From NCBI GenBank assembly GCA_037349315.1, contig JBAIAC010000048.1, forward strand, positions 41,542,501 through 41,606,500: a DNA stretch of 64,000 bases, given 5' to 3'. Position numbers and translations under genes: made by a program. This DNA comes from Chelydra serpentina. Taxonomy: Eukaryota > Chordata > Testudines > Chelydridae. This document shows, in pieces, positions 36,761 through 47,554 of this stretch (position 1 is its first letter; the number at the start of each line of letters is the position of its first letter). The notes under the pieces are model-generated. The model saw only the letters and a program-made list of their open reading frames with translations, was not told the DNA's origin and did no database searches.

Positions 36761-37629
36761 CGCTAGGCAGCACTCTCTCAAGCAACCTGTCAGTCTGCAA
36801 ACAGTTACAGGGACTAGCTACTGCAACCTCGTGCAGTGGCTGTTTCTGCTATGCTTCACTGCAAGGCTGACAGTCTTTTCACTTTCTTCTAACATAAACA
36901 CTTAAAATATGTAGCAATTATTTAGGTTTTTTTAACAGTCGTCTTCTGCTGGGTAAAAATATAGAAACAGAATAATGTTGTTTTCTTCAACTAAGAGCCA
37001 TGACTCAAATATGCCTCTCTATGCCCCAGCCAGCCACCAGGGCTTCCCTGTGAAATCCAGCAGAGGGAAGAGGCTAGGGAGGCACAATCCTTTCTAACTC
37101 TATTACTCTGTTCTCGACAGTATGTGGTGCCTATATTTAAAGGAGAAAGGAAGCCATACGTCAGGCAGAATTGAAAGGCAGAACAGATGAAGTCTGGCTA
37201 TGCTGTAGGGGCCAAATCAATATCACTTGTCAGGTTCATTCAAAACACTGCTGAGTCTAATTACTAATTCTTTTAAGAAAATGCAGCAACGCACATTGCA
37301 AAGCAGCTGACTGTCTTACGAACATTGCTTAATAACGTAGCTGGAGTGCATAGGGAACGTGTGTCTTCTCACAGAGACAGTTGCCCTTGGTGTAATTTAG
37401 CACTGACAGACCTTTGGCCTCCCAACTCTTTTTTCTTTGTAGAGCAGTAATTCAATCAGCGTACCATCCCCACAGCACCCACCCAGTTACCAAGCGTTGT
37501 CTCTGTCTTCGAGAGCGCACTGTAGGAGCAAAAATGAACTTTGCATGTGTCGAGCTGCCTAGAAAACAGCAGAATTGGAATGAACTGTTTGCAGCATCAA
37601 GCTTTCTCGTTGGGAATACGCCCCTCTAA

Positions 37630-37915
37630 GATTCTAAGTGCTTGTTTACAGGAGTAAACTGTACCAATGTAACTAAATTTACATTACATCTACTAAATCC
37701 CTTGTGTGGACACTTATTTCAGTTTAAGAATGGTATATCAATTCCGCTGCAGTTGAATCCTTTGTACTAAAGCTTACTGCTTAAGCTAAATTGTTATAAG
37801 GCACTTTTAAGATGAAATAATAATCCCCATGCAAGGGAGCTGCACTGATTTAACCAAATCAGTTTCTAAAACAATGTAGTTAAATCGGTACAAATTTCTG
37901 GTATGGAGGAGGCGT
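37630..37915. mobile_element. MITE-like repeat, ends unresolved
   Basis: Short words such as TGTACCAATGTAACTAAATT, GTGTGGACACTTATTT and GATTTAACCAAATCAGTTTC recur in related order and orientation to a TA-type inverted repeat element. I could not align the two termini, so this is tentative. Confidence 0.3.
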
Positions 37916-38345
37916 TAAGACTGCTCAGTTTCCATTTGGCAATTTATATTCTGCTCTGAAGAGGGAAGACCCAAAAGTTTAGTTTAATTTTTTTGTGCCC
38001 CTCGGTGGTAGAAGTGGGCAGCAACAGGGAAAGTGTCTGGCTATTTGCGGTCATTGCACAGCTTCAGACAAAGATGCTGGGAAGGGAGGGTTGAGAGGAG
38101 TGTCAGTGTGAAGTTGTACAAACACAGGGCTGCAAATCTAAGTACATCCCTCTCAGCAACATGGCACATGAGTCTCAGAGATATACAGCATACACACACC
38201 GTAGCCACCAGTTAAGATGTTTGGGGAACAGAACACTGGACTTTGCACTCCAAAACACAGGTCTCTACCACAAAAGGAGACACGTAGGCCCAGTCTCTCT
38301 CCTACATTGAGATCTGCTCAGCATGGTGGGGGCTTAGGTTACTGA

Positions 38346-38524
38346 CAGGGCCGGCTCCAGGCACCAGACGGCAAAGCGTGTGCCTGGGGCGGTGCCCTGT
38401 AGGGGGCAGGGTTTTTTTCTTGTTTTTTTCCCCTTCAGCTGGGTTGTTTTTTTTGCTTCAGCACTTTGGCGGCGGCCTTTTTTTTTTTTTCCTTGGGGCA
38501 GCCGAAAAGCTGGAGCTGGCCCTG
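38346..38524. mobile_element. Nonautonomous hAT-type element, 179 bp
   Basis: Ends CAGGGCCGGCTCCAG and CTGGAGCTGGCCCTG are inverted repeats. A perfect 8-bp duplication GTTACTGA lies at 38338-38345 and 38525-38532. The interior has several T runs between GGC-rich blocks. Confidence 0.92.
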
Positions 38525-40310
38525 GTTACTGATACCTGACTCAAAATGCATGTCTGCTCTAGTCCCACCCCTGGAATAGATTAGACCATCCTCCTTCCCA
38601 TCCCTGAAATATCCTTACACCGGGGTGGGGGGTAAGGGAGCAGTTGACACAGGAGCCATCTATATTGGCTACATATTGGATGAGCGCTTCCTGGTCCCTT
38701 TACCACATGCAAAGGGGCTGGAACAGGGAGAGAAGCTAGCCCATCATCTCAGGTTGGGGTACGTCTGAGGTATGTCTAATCTGACACCAAAGCAGGTTTG
38801 ATTCATGCGGTACATGTAGATGTTACTAACCACTGCTGATACATTTATATTACAATATAAGATGGAACCATGGCTAAATGGGGAACCTTTATTGTGTGTA
38901 TATAATAACTGTGGCGAGCAAGAATAGGGGCCAGAGGTTACAAAAGACAGGAGAAAGGGGTTTGAGAATCAGTGCAAGAGACATTTGCTCCAGTATCAGC
39001 AAGCTGGCCTGAACTCCACATTGTGAAGTCAAGCTCCAGATGTGAAATGCTCCAGGGTTCAAGAACATTCAGATTCAGCGTTCCGGTTCAGCTCTCTCTT
39101 ACAGAGCTGCACTTGGGCCAGGAAGTTCAGATCCAAACCTCCCCACAGTTTGGGGGGCTTCAGGCCCAGGGCTAGGGCAGAGGAGTGTAAACGAGAGCTT
39201 GCTGACACAGAAATCAATGTACAATAGAGGAGGAATGCGGAGGGGGTGGGGGAGAGGGGAGAGCTAGTTCTGAGTTTGGGAGAGTTCAGGGATGTGGGGA
39301 GGGAGAAAGGGGGAACTATGCACCAGGCAGGTTTTTCACAGTTTTAGCAAAGAAAATTAAACAAAAACCATGGCTACTGTATGGGGGCTGATGTCATCTC
39401 TCTCTGCACACAAAAGGCTCCACTTTTTCTTCCTTTGTGTAGCTCCAGGATGACATCACCTCCCAATCATAAGAACATACCCTTGTGCTGTAGCACTTCT
39501 CCTGCTGCGTCCAGCCGAACGGCTCACTCCTTTCACATATGTCACCCTTTTCCCAAAAACACTCCTTGACCTCCTTTGAATTCTTAACTCGACTGTCTAG
39601 CCAAAGAGAGCCCTCTGGGAGCCAACACATGACAGCAGTCTACGCGGTGCTGGGGCCGCCGCAGTAGATTTCAGCTGCTTTACAATGAGTCAAAGCTGAA
39701 TAGTGTGAACTGATTAGGCAGACAGGGCAACTGTGGCTATTTAATTATTTCCAAGGTCGGCTCCTCTTTGATGGGATGTACAAAGGCGTAAGATTGAAGC
39801 TTGTTATAGTGAATATTCCTGTTAAATGGGCACAGCAATAAAGTTGCAGTTGTAGCCTCACTTCCTGAGAAAATGCAAACATAGCTTGCGCAAACATAGT
39901 CATAACATAGTTTATTAACGTGTGTGCATGCTTGGCGAGTTAACGAAGCATGTGGCAGCCTCTGCTGCATGTGGGTACAGGGCAAAAGCACCCTGAGCAC
40001 AGCCCTGCCAATGCCATTTCATAGAGCGAAAGGGGTTGGGGGAGGACTGAAGTGAATTTATTACTCATGGAAGGAAATAAATGTCAGCAAAGGAAACTAG
40101 AGAGCTGCTGGAATTGAACTCCCAAGTGCATACACCCCAAACTTGGGTGTTTGAAATCCAGGCCTGAAAGTTGTAGCGCTGGACTCGTCTCTAATGAAAC
40201 ATTAAGACCTCCCTTCACAGAAGATCTTCAGCACAGGGGAAGCCACACAAACTTTCCCACACTGCCCTGCAAATGCTGCTCACCTTTGTTCCAAAGGAAC
40301 TACCTCTAGC

Positions 40311-40344
40311 TGAGAGAGGCCAGTTCACTTACTGGCCTCTCTCA
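40311..40344. repeat. Perfect 14-bp hairpin
   Basis: TGAGAGAGGCCAGT (40311-40324), a 6-nt loop TCACTT, and ACTGGCCTCTCTCA (40331-40344). It sits 253 bp inside the intron from the exon at 40597. No terminator-like T run or known element is attached. Confidence 0.8.
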
Positions 40345-40596
40345 ATCCATGGCCCCTATAATTAATTAGTTTGCCAATAAGGCAGATCCTTTCATATGTG
40401 TGTGCTTCTGCGTGTGCATGCAAACATTAAGTATTAAATCCATTATAAAGTTGGAGGGAAAAGAGTTGGTTTCATGCCTATATCTGGTTTATTTCTAGTC
40501 ATGTGCAATTAGCTGAAGTAAGCTTGTAACATATTATACTGTAGAGAAGAGGGAATTATCCATTATAAAGTGACAGAGAAATTCTGGGTAGCTTAC

Positions 40597-40756
40597 CATT
40601 TACATGCCACAGCATCTGGAACCCCTGTTTAGAGGCTATTCCATCAGAGTAAAACACAACATGAAGGCTGGTGCCTGTGGTATCCCCTGCAATGGGAACA
40701 GTACTTCCACAGAAAGTGTTTATCAGGTTGGATTGGGCATTGGGTCCATCATAGAG
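40597..40756 (-). CDS. CUBN: Cubilin (CUBN) exon: second half of a CUB domain
   Basis: A 160-nt exon behind a TTTCATTTCAG acceptor, entering in phase 0 with CTC TAT GAT GGA and leaving in phase 1 (AAT G, then donor GTAAGC). It encodes the C-terminal half of the CUB domain begun at 63498: LYDGPNAQSNL, the fourth Cys (FCGSTVP), TTGTSLHVVFYSDG and the closing GFQMLWHVN strand. The final G completes a Gly codon with the GT that opens the exon at 24732, giving the Gly-Cys-Gly-Gly start of the next CUB. There is no stop, frameshift or splice-site damage. The upstream intron is 22,554 bp and the downstream intron 15,864 bp. Confidence 0.88.
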
Positions 40757-41335
40757 CTGAAATGAAACAAGAAGTAGTAGTAAAAGCAGTGTAGTAAAAG
40801 CAGCTTCCTGATTCCGAGGAATTATAATAGACTTCTAAAGCAAGAACAATGAGACACGGTGTACACGCTACTCTATGCTATCAAAATGTGCTAGGAGGAG
40901 CATAGCTAGAGTTGGATGAAATGCTAACCCGTTTTTAGCACTGCTAAACTCAAATGGTTGTCTTGTACTGTAGGAACCTTTTTTCCTTTTCAATGTGTGT
41001 TGCGGGAATGGCTCTTTATATTCTTCACCTCCAACAATCCCTCCCTCCCCCCCCACACACACACAAAGAGGAAATGCACCAACACACATTTTTAAATCAT
41101 TCCCTCTCCAAACTCCCTCCCCACCCCGCCCCCCCAAAATAAATACTCCTAGGTTGAGATTTTTGGGATTAGGCTCCTAAATCCATATTTAAACAAACAC
41201 CTAAATAAGTGACTCTATTGAGAGCTGCTGGGTGCTCAGCACTTTTGAAAACTCAGCCATTTATTTAGGTCTCAGTATGGGGCCTGACTTTAGCCACCTA
41301 GTTTTGAAAATGTGTGGCCTAAAGATGCTCTGAAT

Positions 41336-41493
41336 CAGTGGTTCTCAATGCGTGGCCCAATCAGCACACAGCTGCGGCCCATGTGACATTCTCAGGGCCA
41401 TACAGGTATATATATATTGTATGGATGCAGCCCACATAACACATAGGGAGCTGCATATGCGGCCCACAATGGTAAATAGGTTGAGAACCACTG
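41336..41493. mobile_element. Nonautonomous hAT-type element, 158 bp
   Basis: Ends CAGTGGTTCTCAA and TTGAGAACCACTG are perfect inverted repeats. A perfect 8-bp duplication CTCTGAAT lies at 41328-41335 and 41494-41501. The interior has GCGGCCCA near both ends. Confidence 0.95.
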
Positions 41494-42339
41494 CTCTGAA
41501 TACACACTGCCATTCTTGATCAAATGTCCAAATGCTGATATTGCCCATCAGGGAGAAGGTGTCTTAGCTATAGCAAACCTGATAAAAAAGAAGACAGATC
41601 TTTCCATCTTAGCCAAATTCTGATCAGTTTGTGACAACATAGATTACCAATTATTGTCATGTTAGGTTTGTTTGTTTCTCAGGCTTACAGTTGTTACTAT
41701 CACTCAAAGTTTGGAGCAACAACCTTGTACTTCTTTATCACTTTGCCCTGGTTTAGTAATCATCCGATTTTCTGACTCATAGGACATATCTTTTCAAGAC
41801 AGTCCAGTAAATAGTTGGCATAGAAACCTTATTTGGACATCCTCATCACTGAGTCTCTGGCATGTTCCTTTTTAGAATTTCAACAGAAACCTCTCTCTGT
41901 TTTGAACTGACTACTGTAATATTCTCTCTCCACAGGCTGCAAAGAGCCAAAGGGATGATCTCTAGGGAGCCAGCCAAAATTGATCTTTGTTCTAATTTCA
42001 GAAGTTCTTCTCTGAACACCCGAAAGTCCATTGGGTGGAGCTGTGCTACACTGTACACTCACATGGTAAAATGAGAGGCGCTAATAAACCATGCTGGTTG
42101 TAAGCTTTTGCAGAGTCACATACAATTAAATATTTCAATTAAGTCCTCTGCTCATGCTGTGCAAAGACTAGGATTTTCAGAAAACCCTATAGTGATTTAA
42201 CACATTTACAGGCTTGAGGGGCAAGAAGTCCATTCAGATATGCTCTCAAACCCTGAAGGGACATATCAAGAGCAGCTGTCTTCTCTAAAAGATATGCTGT
42301 AGTTCAACCCGAAGCTATGGGCCTATTGCAAGAACTACT

Positions 42340-42433
42340 GTGTGTAATTCTATGGCCTGTATTACGCAAGACATCACACTAGATGATCACAGTGATCACT
42401 TCTGGCCTTAAAGTCTGTGAATCTATGAATCCC
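42340..42433 (+). mobile_element. CR1 LINE 3' end fragment
   Basis: CACTAGATGATCACAGTGAT, CACTTCTGGCCTTAAAGTC and the short tail TGTGAATCTATGAATC are the 3' terminus of a CR1 subfamily different from the copy at 50537, whose tail is GATTCTATGATTCTATG. Confidence 0.65.
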
Positions 42434-42679
42434 CAAAACATTACAAGTGAATTACAACAGGAGGCCCAACAGTCCTGATTATCATTTTCTCCAAAACTTC
42501 AAAGGTGAGGACAGACAAGCCTGAGAACTTCTTACTTCCAAACAGAAAAACCTCTCCTAGTTCTTGCAAAAAACTTTGTTTATTTGAGTTTGGTGCCAGG
42601 GCACAGAAGTTTGGTTAATGTCTGTCGACATTAATATCTGTCGATATTTTCTGCAACAACTGTGTAACTGACCTACAGG

Positions 42680-43324
42680 CAGAGGTGAAAGTAAGCCGGT
42701 ACGACGTACGGGCAAGAACCGGTGCGCCATACCGTGGCGGACTGGCTTCCTCAGGCGGCTGCCACTACCCCAGGGCTCCAGTGATGATTTAAAGGGCCCG
42801 GGGCGGTAGAGGCAGCGGGAGCACCAGACCCTTTAAATAGCCGCCGGAGCCCCACTGCCACTACCCCAGGGCTTCGGCAGCAGGGCTTTGGGGATGATTT
42901 AAAGGCCCCGGAGGGTAGCAGCAGCTGGAGCCCCGGGCCCTTTAAATCGCCACCCAAGCCCTGCTGCTGGAGACCCGGGGGTCGCGGCAACAGCCAGGAC
43001 CCCCGGGACTCTGTCGGCAATTTAAAGGGCCCGGGGCTTCGCTGTGGTAGCCCTTTAAAACACCCCCTTTAAATTGCCCCCGAACCTCAGGGCTCCCAGC
43101 CGCCTCTGCAGCTGGGAGCTCAGGGGGTGATTTAAAGGGCCCAGGGCTCCCAGCTGCTGCTACCACAGCCCTAGCCCCAGGCCCTTTAAATCCGGATTTA
43201 AAGGGCCCAGGGATTTAAAGCCCCCACCTCTTCTGGTAGAGGCCACGCCTCTTCTGGTTGAGGCCCCGCCCCCTCCTCAGGACTCAGGAATACCAGTAAG
43301 TCCTTTAAGTTACTTTCACCCCTG
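42680..43324. mobile_element. Nonautonomous hAT-type element, 645 bp, with internal TTTAAAGGGCCC repeats
   Basis: Ends CAGAGGTGAAAGTAA and TTACTTTCACCCCTG are inverted repeats with a single mismatch. A perfect 8-bp duplication CCTACAGG lies at 42672-42679 and 43325-43332. The interior repeats a TTTAAAGGGCCCGGGG-type word in both orientations about ten times, including a near-palindrome around TTTAAATCCGGATTTAAA at about 43185-43203. Noncoding. Confidence 0.92.
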
Positions 43325-45009
43325 CCTACAGGTAGATGAAATGAAGATGAGTTGCACTGTGCACCAAATCACCGCGGGGACATTCTTTGTCTCTAGTTCT
43401 GCAAAGTTAAATGAAGTCATATCCAATTAGATTTCCCATATGAATTAGACTGGTTGGTTCTTTTAAAAACATTACTTCCTAGAATAGTCTCTCAGAATAT
43501 ACATCTTCCCACCACACCCCACCCAGGTTCCTGGGTCTGAAAACTCTGAACAGAAAAATCTGAATGGGGAAATGTGGATCAGTGCAGAAACTTTAGTATT
43601 CTGTACCTTTAAATGGAAAGCAAAAATGCACTAAAAATGCATATTAAACGATTAAACACTAGGTACAATATTTAAAAATAAAATATAAAAGTTATTGACT
43701 GAACCATTCAGTAGCAACACTCAAATTGAAATGAAAAACAAGTCTCATGAATCTGTTTGATTTCATCAAGTGGGTGTTAGTTTTACCCAAACAGACAGCT
43801 AACATCACATACCTATGTAATTCCCCTGAAAACAAACAGTCAGTTTTTCAGTACACAAATAACGGTTACTATGGAAACCACTTCATCAGTGCTGCCTCTT
43901 GATCCTGTTTTCAGAGCAGAATATTATTCACAGGAAATTCAAATGACCAGCCAGCTGTAACTCATTCAGAGTGAGGCAGGCATACTACAGCTAGAATTAC
44001 AGACTTTTTTTTTTAGGCTCTCTTACCCTTATAATGAAGGGAACAGCTGTGTATTTTTCAAGAAGCATTTTGAACATCTAAGAACAAATTTTGCCCTTTG
44101 ATATGCACAAGCAATTGCCACTAAAGTTGAGTGCAAATACCCCGGCCACAATTTGTCTCTTTGTATCTTAACTCTGCTTTTTGTTTACAGAGCCTGTGTT
44201 TTATCATCTGAACTACTCTCTGAACTGTTGAAAGAGGAGAGACAATTCTTGCCTAAGCCATATCAGGCAGGGTATTTCCATTGTCTGGACAGGACAACTG
44301 AAGTATGGGGTAACTTGTTAGAGACTCCACCACCATAATGGCACTAGGAACTGATGACTGGACTCCTTCCCAAGTATTCATACAAGAACATGCATACTCC
44401 CTTTCTTAGAAGATATTTGTTTTCTATTTTATTTGCTCAGAATTTGTTAGTGCTCATCCCAAATTCTGGAAGCTTCACAACAATTAAAGCAGATAATACA
44501 ACATGCAAAAAATGGAACCATCTAAAGACACTGAGTTCTAATAGCCAAAAAGCCAGTCCCCTAATAATAATAATTTACTAAAAGATCCTCCATGTTCCAG
44601 CTTATCACCATGTCTCCCACCCTCGTGCACCAGGGGAAAAAGATGGTGGGGTTTGCAGAGTGCCCAGACAGTTAACAGATCTAGACTCTAGAGAACTGAC
44701 TGGAGAATGAGTTCCAAAACCAAGGCCCCTCATGGAAAACTCCTTTTTAGCATCCCTAGAAGTGGATGTATATGCCCCACTGTTAACTCTCTAAGAAAGG
44801 AACCAGGCAGAGGGCCTGTGCTGCCCCGAAGAAGTTGCTAAACCTGCCTGCTGGAAAGAGAGACTCAGTGTGGCATGGATATAAAGTGGAAGGTGTGATA
44901 TGCTGGAGACAAACTCCTAAGAGAAGGCCAAAGGGCTCTTTCTCTCCTCATAGCCTGGGGAAGACACTGGCTCGGGGTACTCCTTGACCAAATCCATTCC
45001 AGGAAGATG

Positions 45010-45255
45010 TGACAGCATGGTCCAGTGGATAAAGCACTGAATGAGGACACAGGAGCTTTATTCCCAGCTCTGCCACTGACCTGCTAGGTGACCTTGGGCA
45101 AGTCTTTGTGTCTGTTTCTTGTCTATTTAGATTGTAGCTCTTTGGGGAAGGAACTATCTCGGCCTATGTGTCTGTACAATACCTAATACAATGGGGCTTT
45201 GAATTTGCTCGGTGCCTCTAGGTGCTACAACTTGCTACTACTAGTATTAATAATA
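45010..45255 (+). mobile_element. Full-length tRNA-derived CORE-SINE (MIR-like)
   Basis: A tRNA-like head (GCATGGTCCAGTGGATAAAG, with a diverged B box in GCTTTATTCCCAGC) is followed by CTGCCACTGACCTGCTAGGT and GACCTTGGGCAAGTC. Then comes the tail: TAGATTGTAGCTCTTTGGGG, ACAATACCTAATACAATGG, GGTGCCTCTAGGTGCTAC. The order head-core-tail is complete. It is noncoding and probably inactive. Confidence 0.75.
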
Positions 45256-46083
45256 AGCAAGGAGAAGCTGGTAAACTGACTGCCTTATTATGCAGAAGAG
45301 CAAGACAATTCCCCAGAGACTTTACATTAAAGACTGTTTTTTCCTCTTTTCCTTCTTCCCCAGCTTTAGGGAACTGGGGCTGAAGCAAGCCTTCCTTGGT
45401 TTGACACTTGTTCTCTTATTTGATCAGGCTGAGGAAGGTCTCCGTCCTGATTCTCCATAGATTGGCCACAGCAGAGAAATGCTCCATCTGGAGAGGCCCA
45501 TGCCTTAAAAGGGCAGGAGACTTATTTTGTTTCTCTCTATTTTCCTTGTTTTTCTTTTTTGCCAGTACCCAAGGCTATAGTTCCATGTAACATGCATCTT
45601 CTGTATCAGGAGGGCTCCCGCTGAAGTTACCTCAACTGCCTGTAACTGTGCAGAGCAGATGCGATCTCTCAGGAACCAAGATCAAAAAACATTTCAGGCT
45701 TTACCAGTCAAAAGCAACCACTTGAATTCCACCTGGAAGGTTATTAGCGCCCAATGCGGACTCTGACTGAAGTGCTGGTTCAGCCTGCTTCCTGTGTGAA
45801 CCTCTAATGCTATGGCCCCTGATATTAGCTTTTCACTTTTTACACTTTTCATCTTCGCAGAACCTCACAAGAACCTTGGCTTTTGCGAACAGGAGCTGCA
45901 AACAGGGGAGTTTGAGAGGAATTGCTCCAGGTAAAGCAGGAGCAAATACAGGACCCTTGGGGTAAGTGGCTGTCTGTAGTGTGTGTTTGGGGGTACTTGT
46001 GTCTGTCTGTTTGTTCATTCATTTGTTTGTTTGCAGGACCGTGTGCTGTGACTGGCAGTTGGAAGCTGTGAGCTTCTACACCA

Positions 46084-46128
46084 GGGGGCGGGGCTAATCA
46101 ATCAGGCAGGCCAGGGCTTTATAAAGCA
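46084..46128 (+). promoter_or_regulatory. Putative CR1 promoter: GC box plus TATA-like site
   Basis: GGGGGCGGGGC at about 46085-46095 is a consensus Sp1-type GC box, followed by AATCAATCAG and CTTTATAAAG at about 46118-46127. A TATA element there would place initiation about 25-30 nt downstream, near 46148, which is the start of the second copy of the repeated 5' word AGGAGCTGCAAACAGGGGAG. The arrangement is seen directly; promoter activity is inferred. Confidence 0.45.
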
Positions 46129-46534
46129 GTGAGCAAGCGACCAGGAGCTGCAAACAGGGGAGTTTGAGAGGGAGTTGCGAAGGGGGCAAGCTATCCTTGC
46201 CATTCCTAACTCCTTTAACCCAAACTAAAGGCAGAGGCAGAGCAACCAGGGGGCTGCAGACGGGGGAGTGAGTATCAGTTGTGGGGACAGTTTGACAGTG
46301 TGCTTGATTGTTTGATTTCCTGTTTGAATAGTGCGAATTAGGAGTGCTTTGTTCCAGGCTCTTCTAAAAAGACAGTCAGTCAGCTGCGAACCAGCTGAGC
46401 AGCGAATAGCAGAGAAGCAAACAGGTGGAGTTAGCCTGGGAGTTCGCCTGGAGAGAGCCTACTGCGGCATCCCCCTTGCAGGTTCCCTGAGTAGCTTCTG
46501 CCACAAGTGAGGAAACTCTTCGAAGGAAGGAACT

Positions 46535-47554
46535 ATGGATGCTGAGCGATCCGCTGTCGTGACCTGCACAGGATGTGCCATGTTTGTCTTTCTTCCACAG
46601 GATAGAAGTGACTTTGTCTGTACAAAGTGCAAGCTGATCTCCATATTGGAGGAGAAGATTCAAGGTCTGGAGAAACGAGTATCAACCCTGCGTTCCATAA
46701 AAGAAAATGAGGAGTTCCTGGATAGACGTCAGGATAGGCTTCAGCGGGCACAGTGTTCTGAGGATTCAGAGCAGGCTACGCAGTGGGGACAGAAGGCCAG
46801 TGAGGATAATTGGCGGCATGTGACCTCCAGAAGAGGAAAGAGTATGAGACAAGTCCATGTACCAGAAACGCATATTCAGATGAGCAACCGTTTTCATGTT
46901 CTCTCCACAGGTACTAGTGCAGAGAGTGGAGTGAATGATACATCTGAGGGAACAGAGCAGAAGGAGACTCCACTGACTGGAAGGCATGAGATGCACAGTC
47001 CTAGGGATGGGGGTTCCACGACCACCACTCCCAAGAGGAGGAGGAGGGGGGTGGTGGTGGTCGGGGACTCTCTCCTCAGGGGGACTGAGTCATCTATCTG
47101 CCGCCCTGACCGGGAAAACCGAGAGGTGTGCTGCTTGCCAGGGGCTAGGATTCATGATGTGACGGAGAGACTGCCGAGACTCATCAAGCCCTCAGATCGC
47201 TACCCCTTCCTGCTTCTCCACGTGGACACCAATGATACTGCCAAGAATGACATTGAGCGTATTACTGCAGACTACGTGGCTCTGGGAAGAAGGATAAAGG
47301 AGTTTGAGGCGCAAGTGGTGTTCTCGTCCATTCTCCCTGTGGCAGGAAAAGGCCGGGGTAGAGACCGTCGAATCATGGAAGTCAACGAATGGCTATGCAG
47401 ATGGTGTCGGAGAGAAGGGTTCAGATTCTTTGACCATGGGATGGTGTTCCAAGAAGAAGGAGTGCTAGGCAGAGATGGGCTCCACCTGATGAAGAGAGGG
47501 AAGAGCATCTTTGGAAGCAGGCTGGCTAACCTAGTGAGGAGGGCTTTAAACTAG
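46535..47554 (+). CDS. CR1 ORF1 protein: zinc-finger-like N-terminus plus SGNH esterase-like domain
   Basis: 339 codons from ATG 46535 to TAG 47552-47554. Residues 11-32 form a CX2CX14CX2C cluster (C11, C14, C29, C32), followed by a charged coiled-coil-like stretch (about 34-75). The C-terminal half is an SGNH-hydrolase-like fold as known for CR1 ORF1: [11 protein letters not shown] with Ser179, HVDTND with Asn233, and GRDGLHL with Asp314 and His317. The block usually written GTND reads DTND here (Asp231). The family role is nucleic-acid and membrane or lipid interaction of the RNP, not firmly known. The stop is contained in GCT TTA AAC TAG, which creates a possible -1 frameshift site into ORF2. 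Confidence 0.9.
   Translation: MDAERSAVVTCTGCAMFVFLPQDRSDFVCTKCKLISILEEKIQGLEKRVSTLRSIKENEEFLDRRQDRLQRAQCSEDSEQATQWGQKASEDNWRHVTSRRGKSMRQVHVPETHIQMSNRFHVLSTGTSAESGVNDTSEGTEQKETPLTGRHEMHSPRDGGSTTTTPKRRRRGVVVVGDSLLRGTESSICRPDRENREVCCLPGARIHDVTERLPRLIKPSDRYPFLLLHVDTNDTAKNDIERITADYVALGRRIKEFEAQVVFSSILPVAGKGRGRDRRIMEVNEWLCRWCRREGFRFFDHGMVFQEEGVLGRDGLHLMKRGKSIFGSRLANLVRRALN

Larger units (their letters stand above)
24733..40596 (-). other. CUBN intron between exons 40597-40756 and 24551-24732
   Basis: A 15,864-bp intron. Contents listed separately: old CR1 at 26530-27866, SINE fragments near 28045, 34560 and 36340, the Penelope-like dimer at 31568-32802, hAT elements at 35226 and 38346, a MITE-like stretch near 37630 and a hairpin at 40311. 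I see no named feature in 24740-26140, 28170-31550, 32820-34550, 34670-35210, 35360-36330, 36770-37620, 37920-38335 and 38535-40300, where base composition is plain AT-rich intron. Confidence 0.8.
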
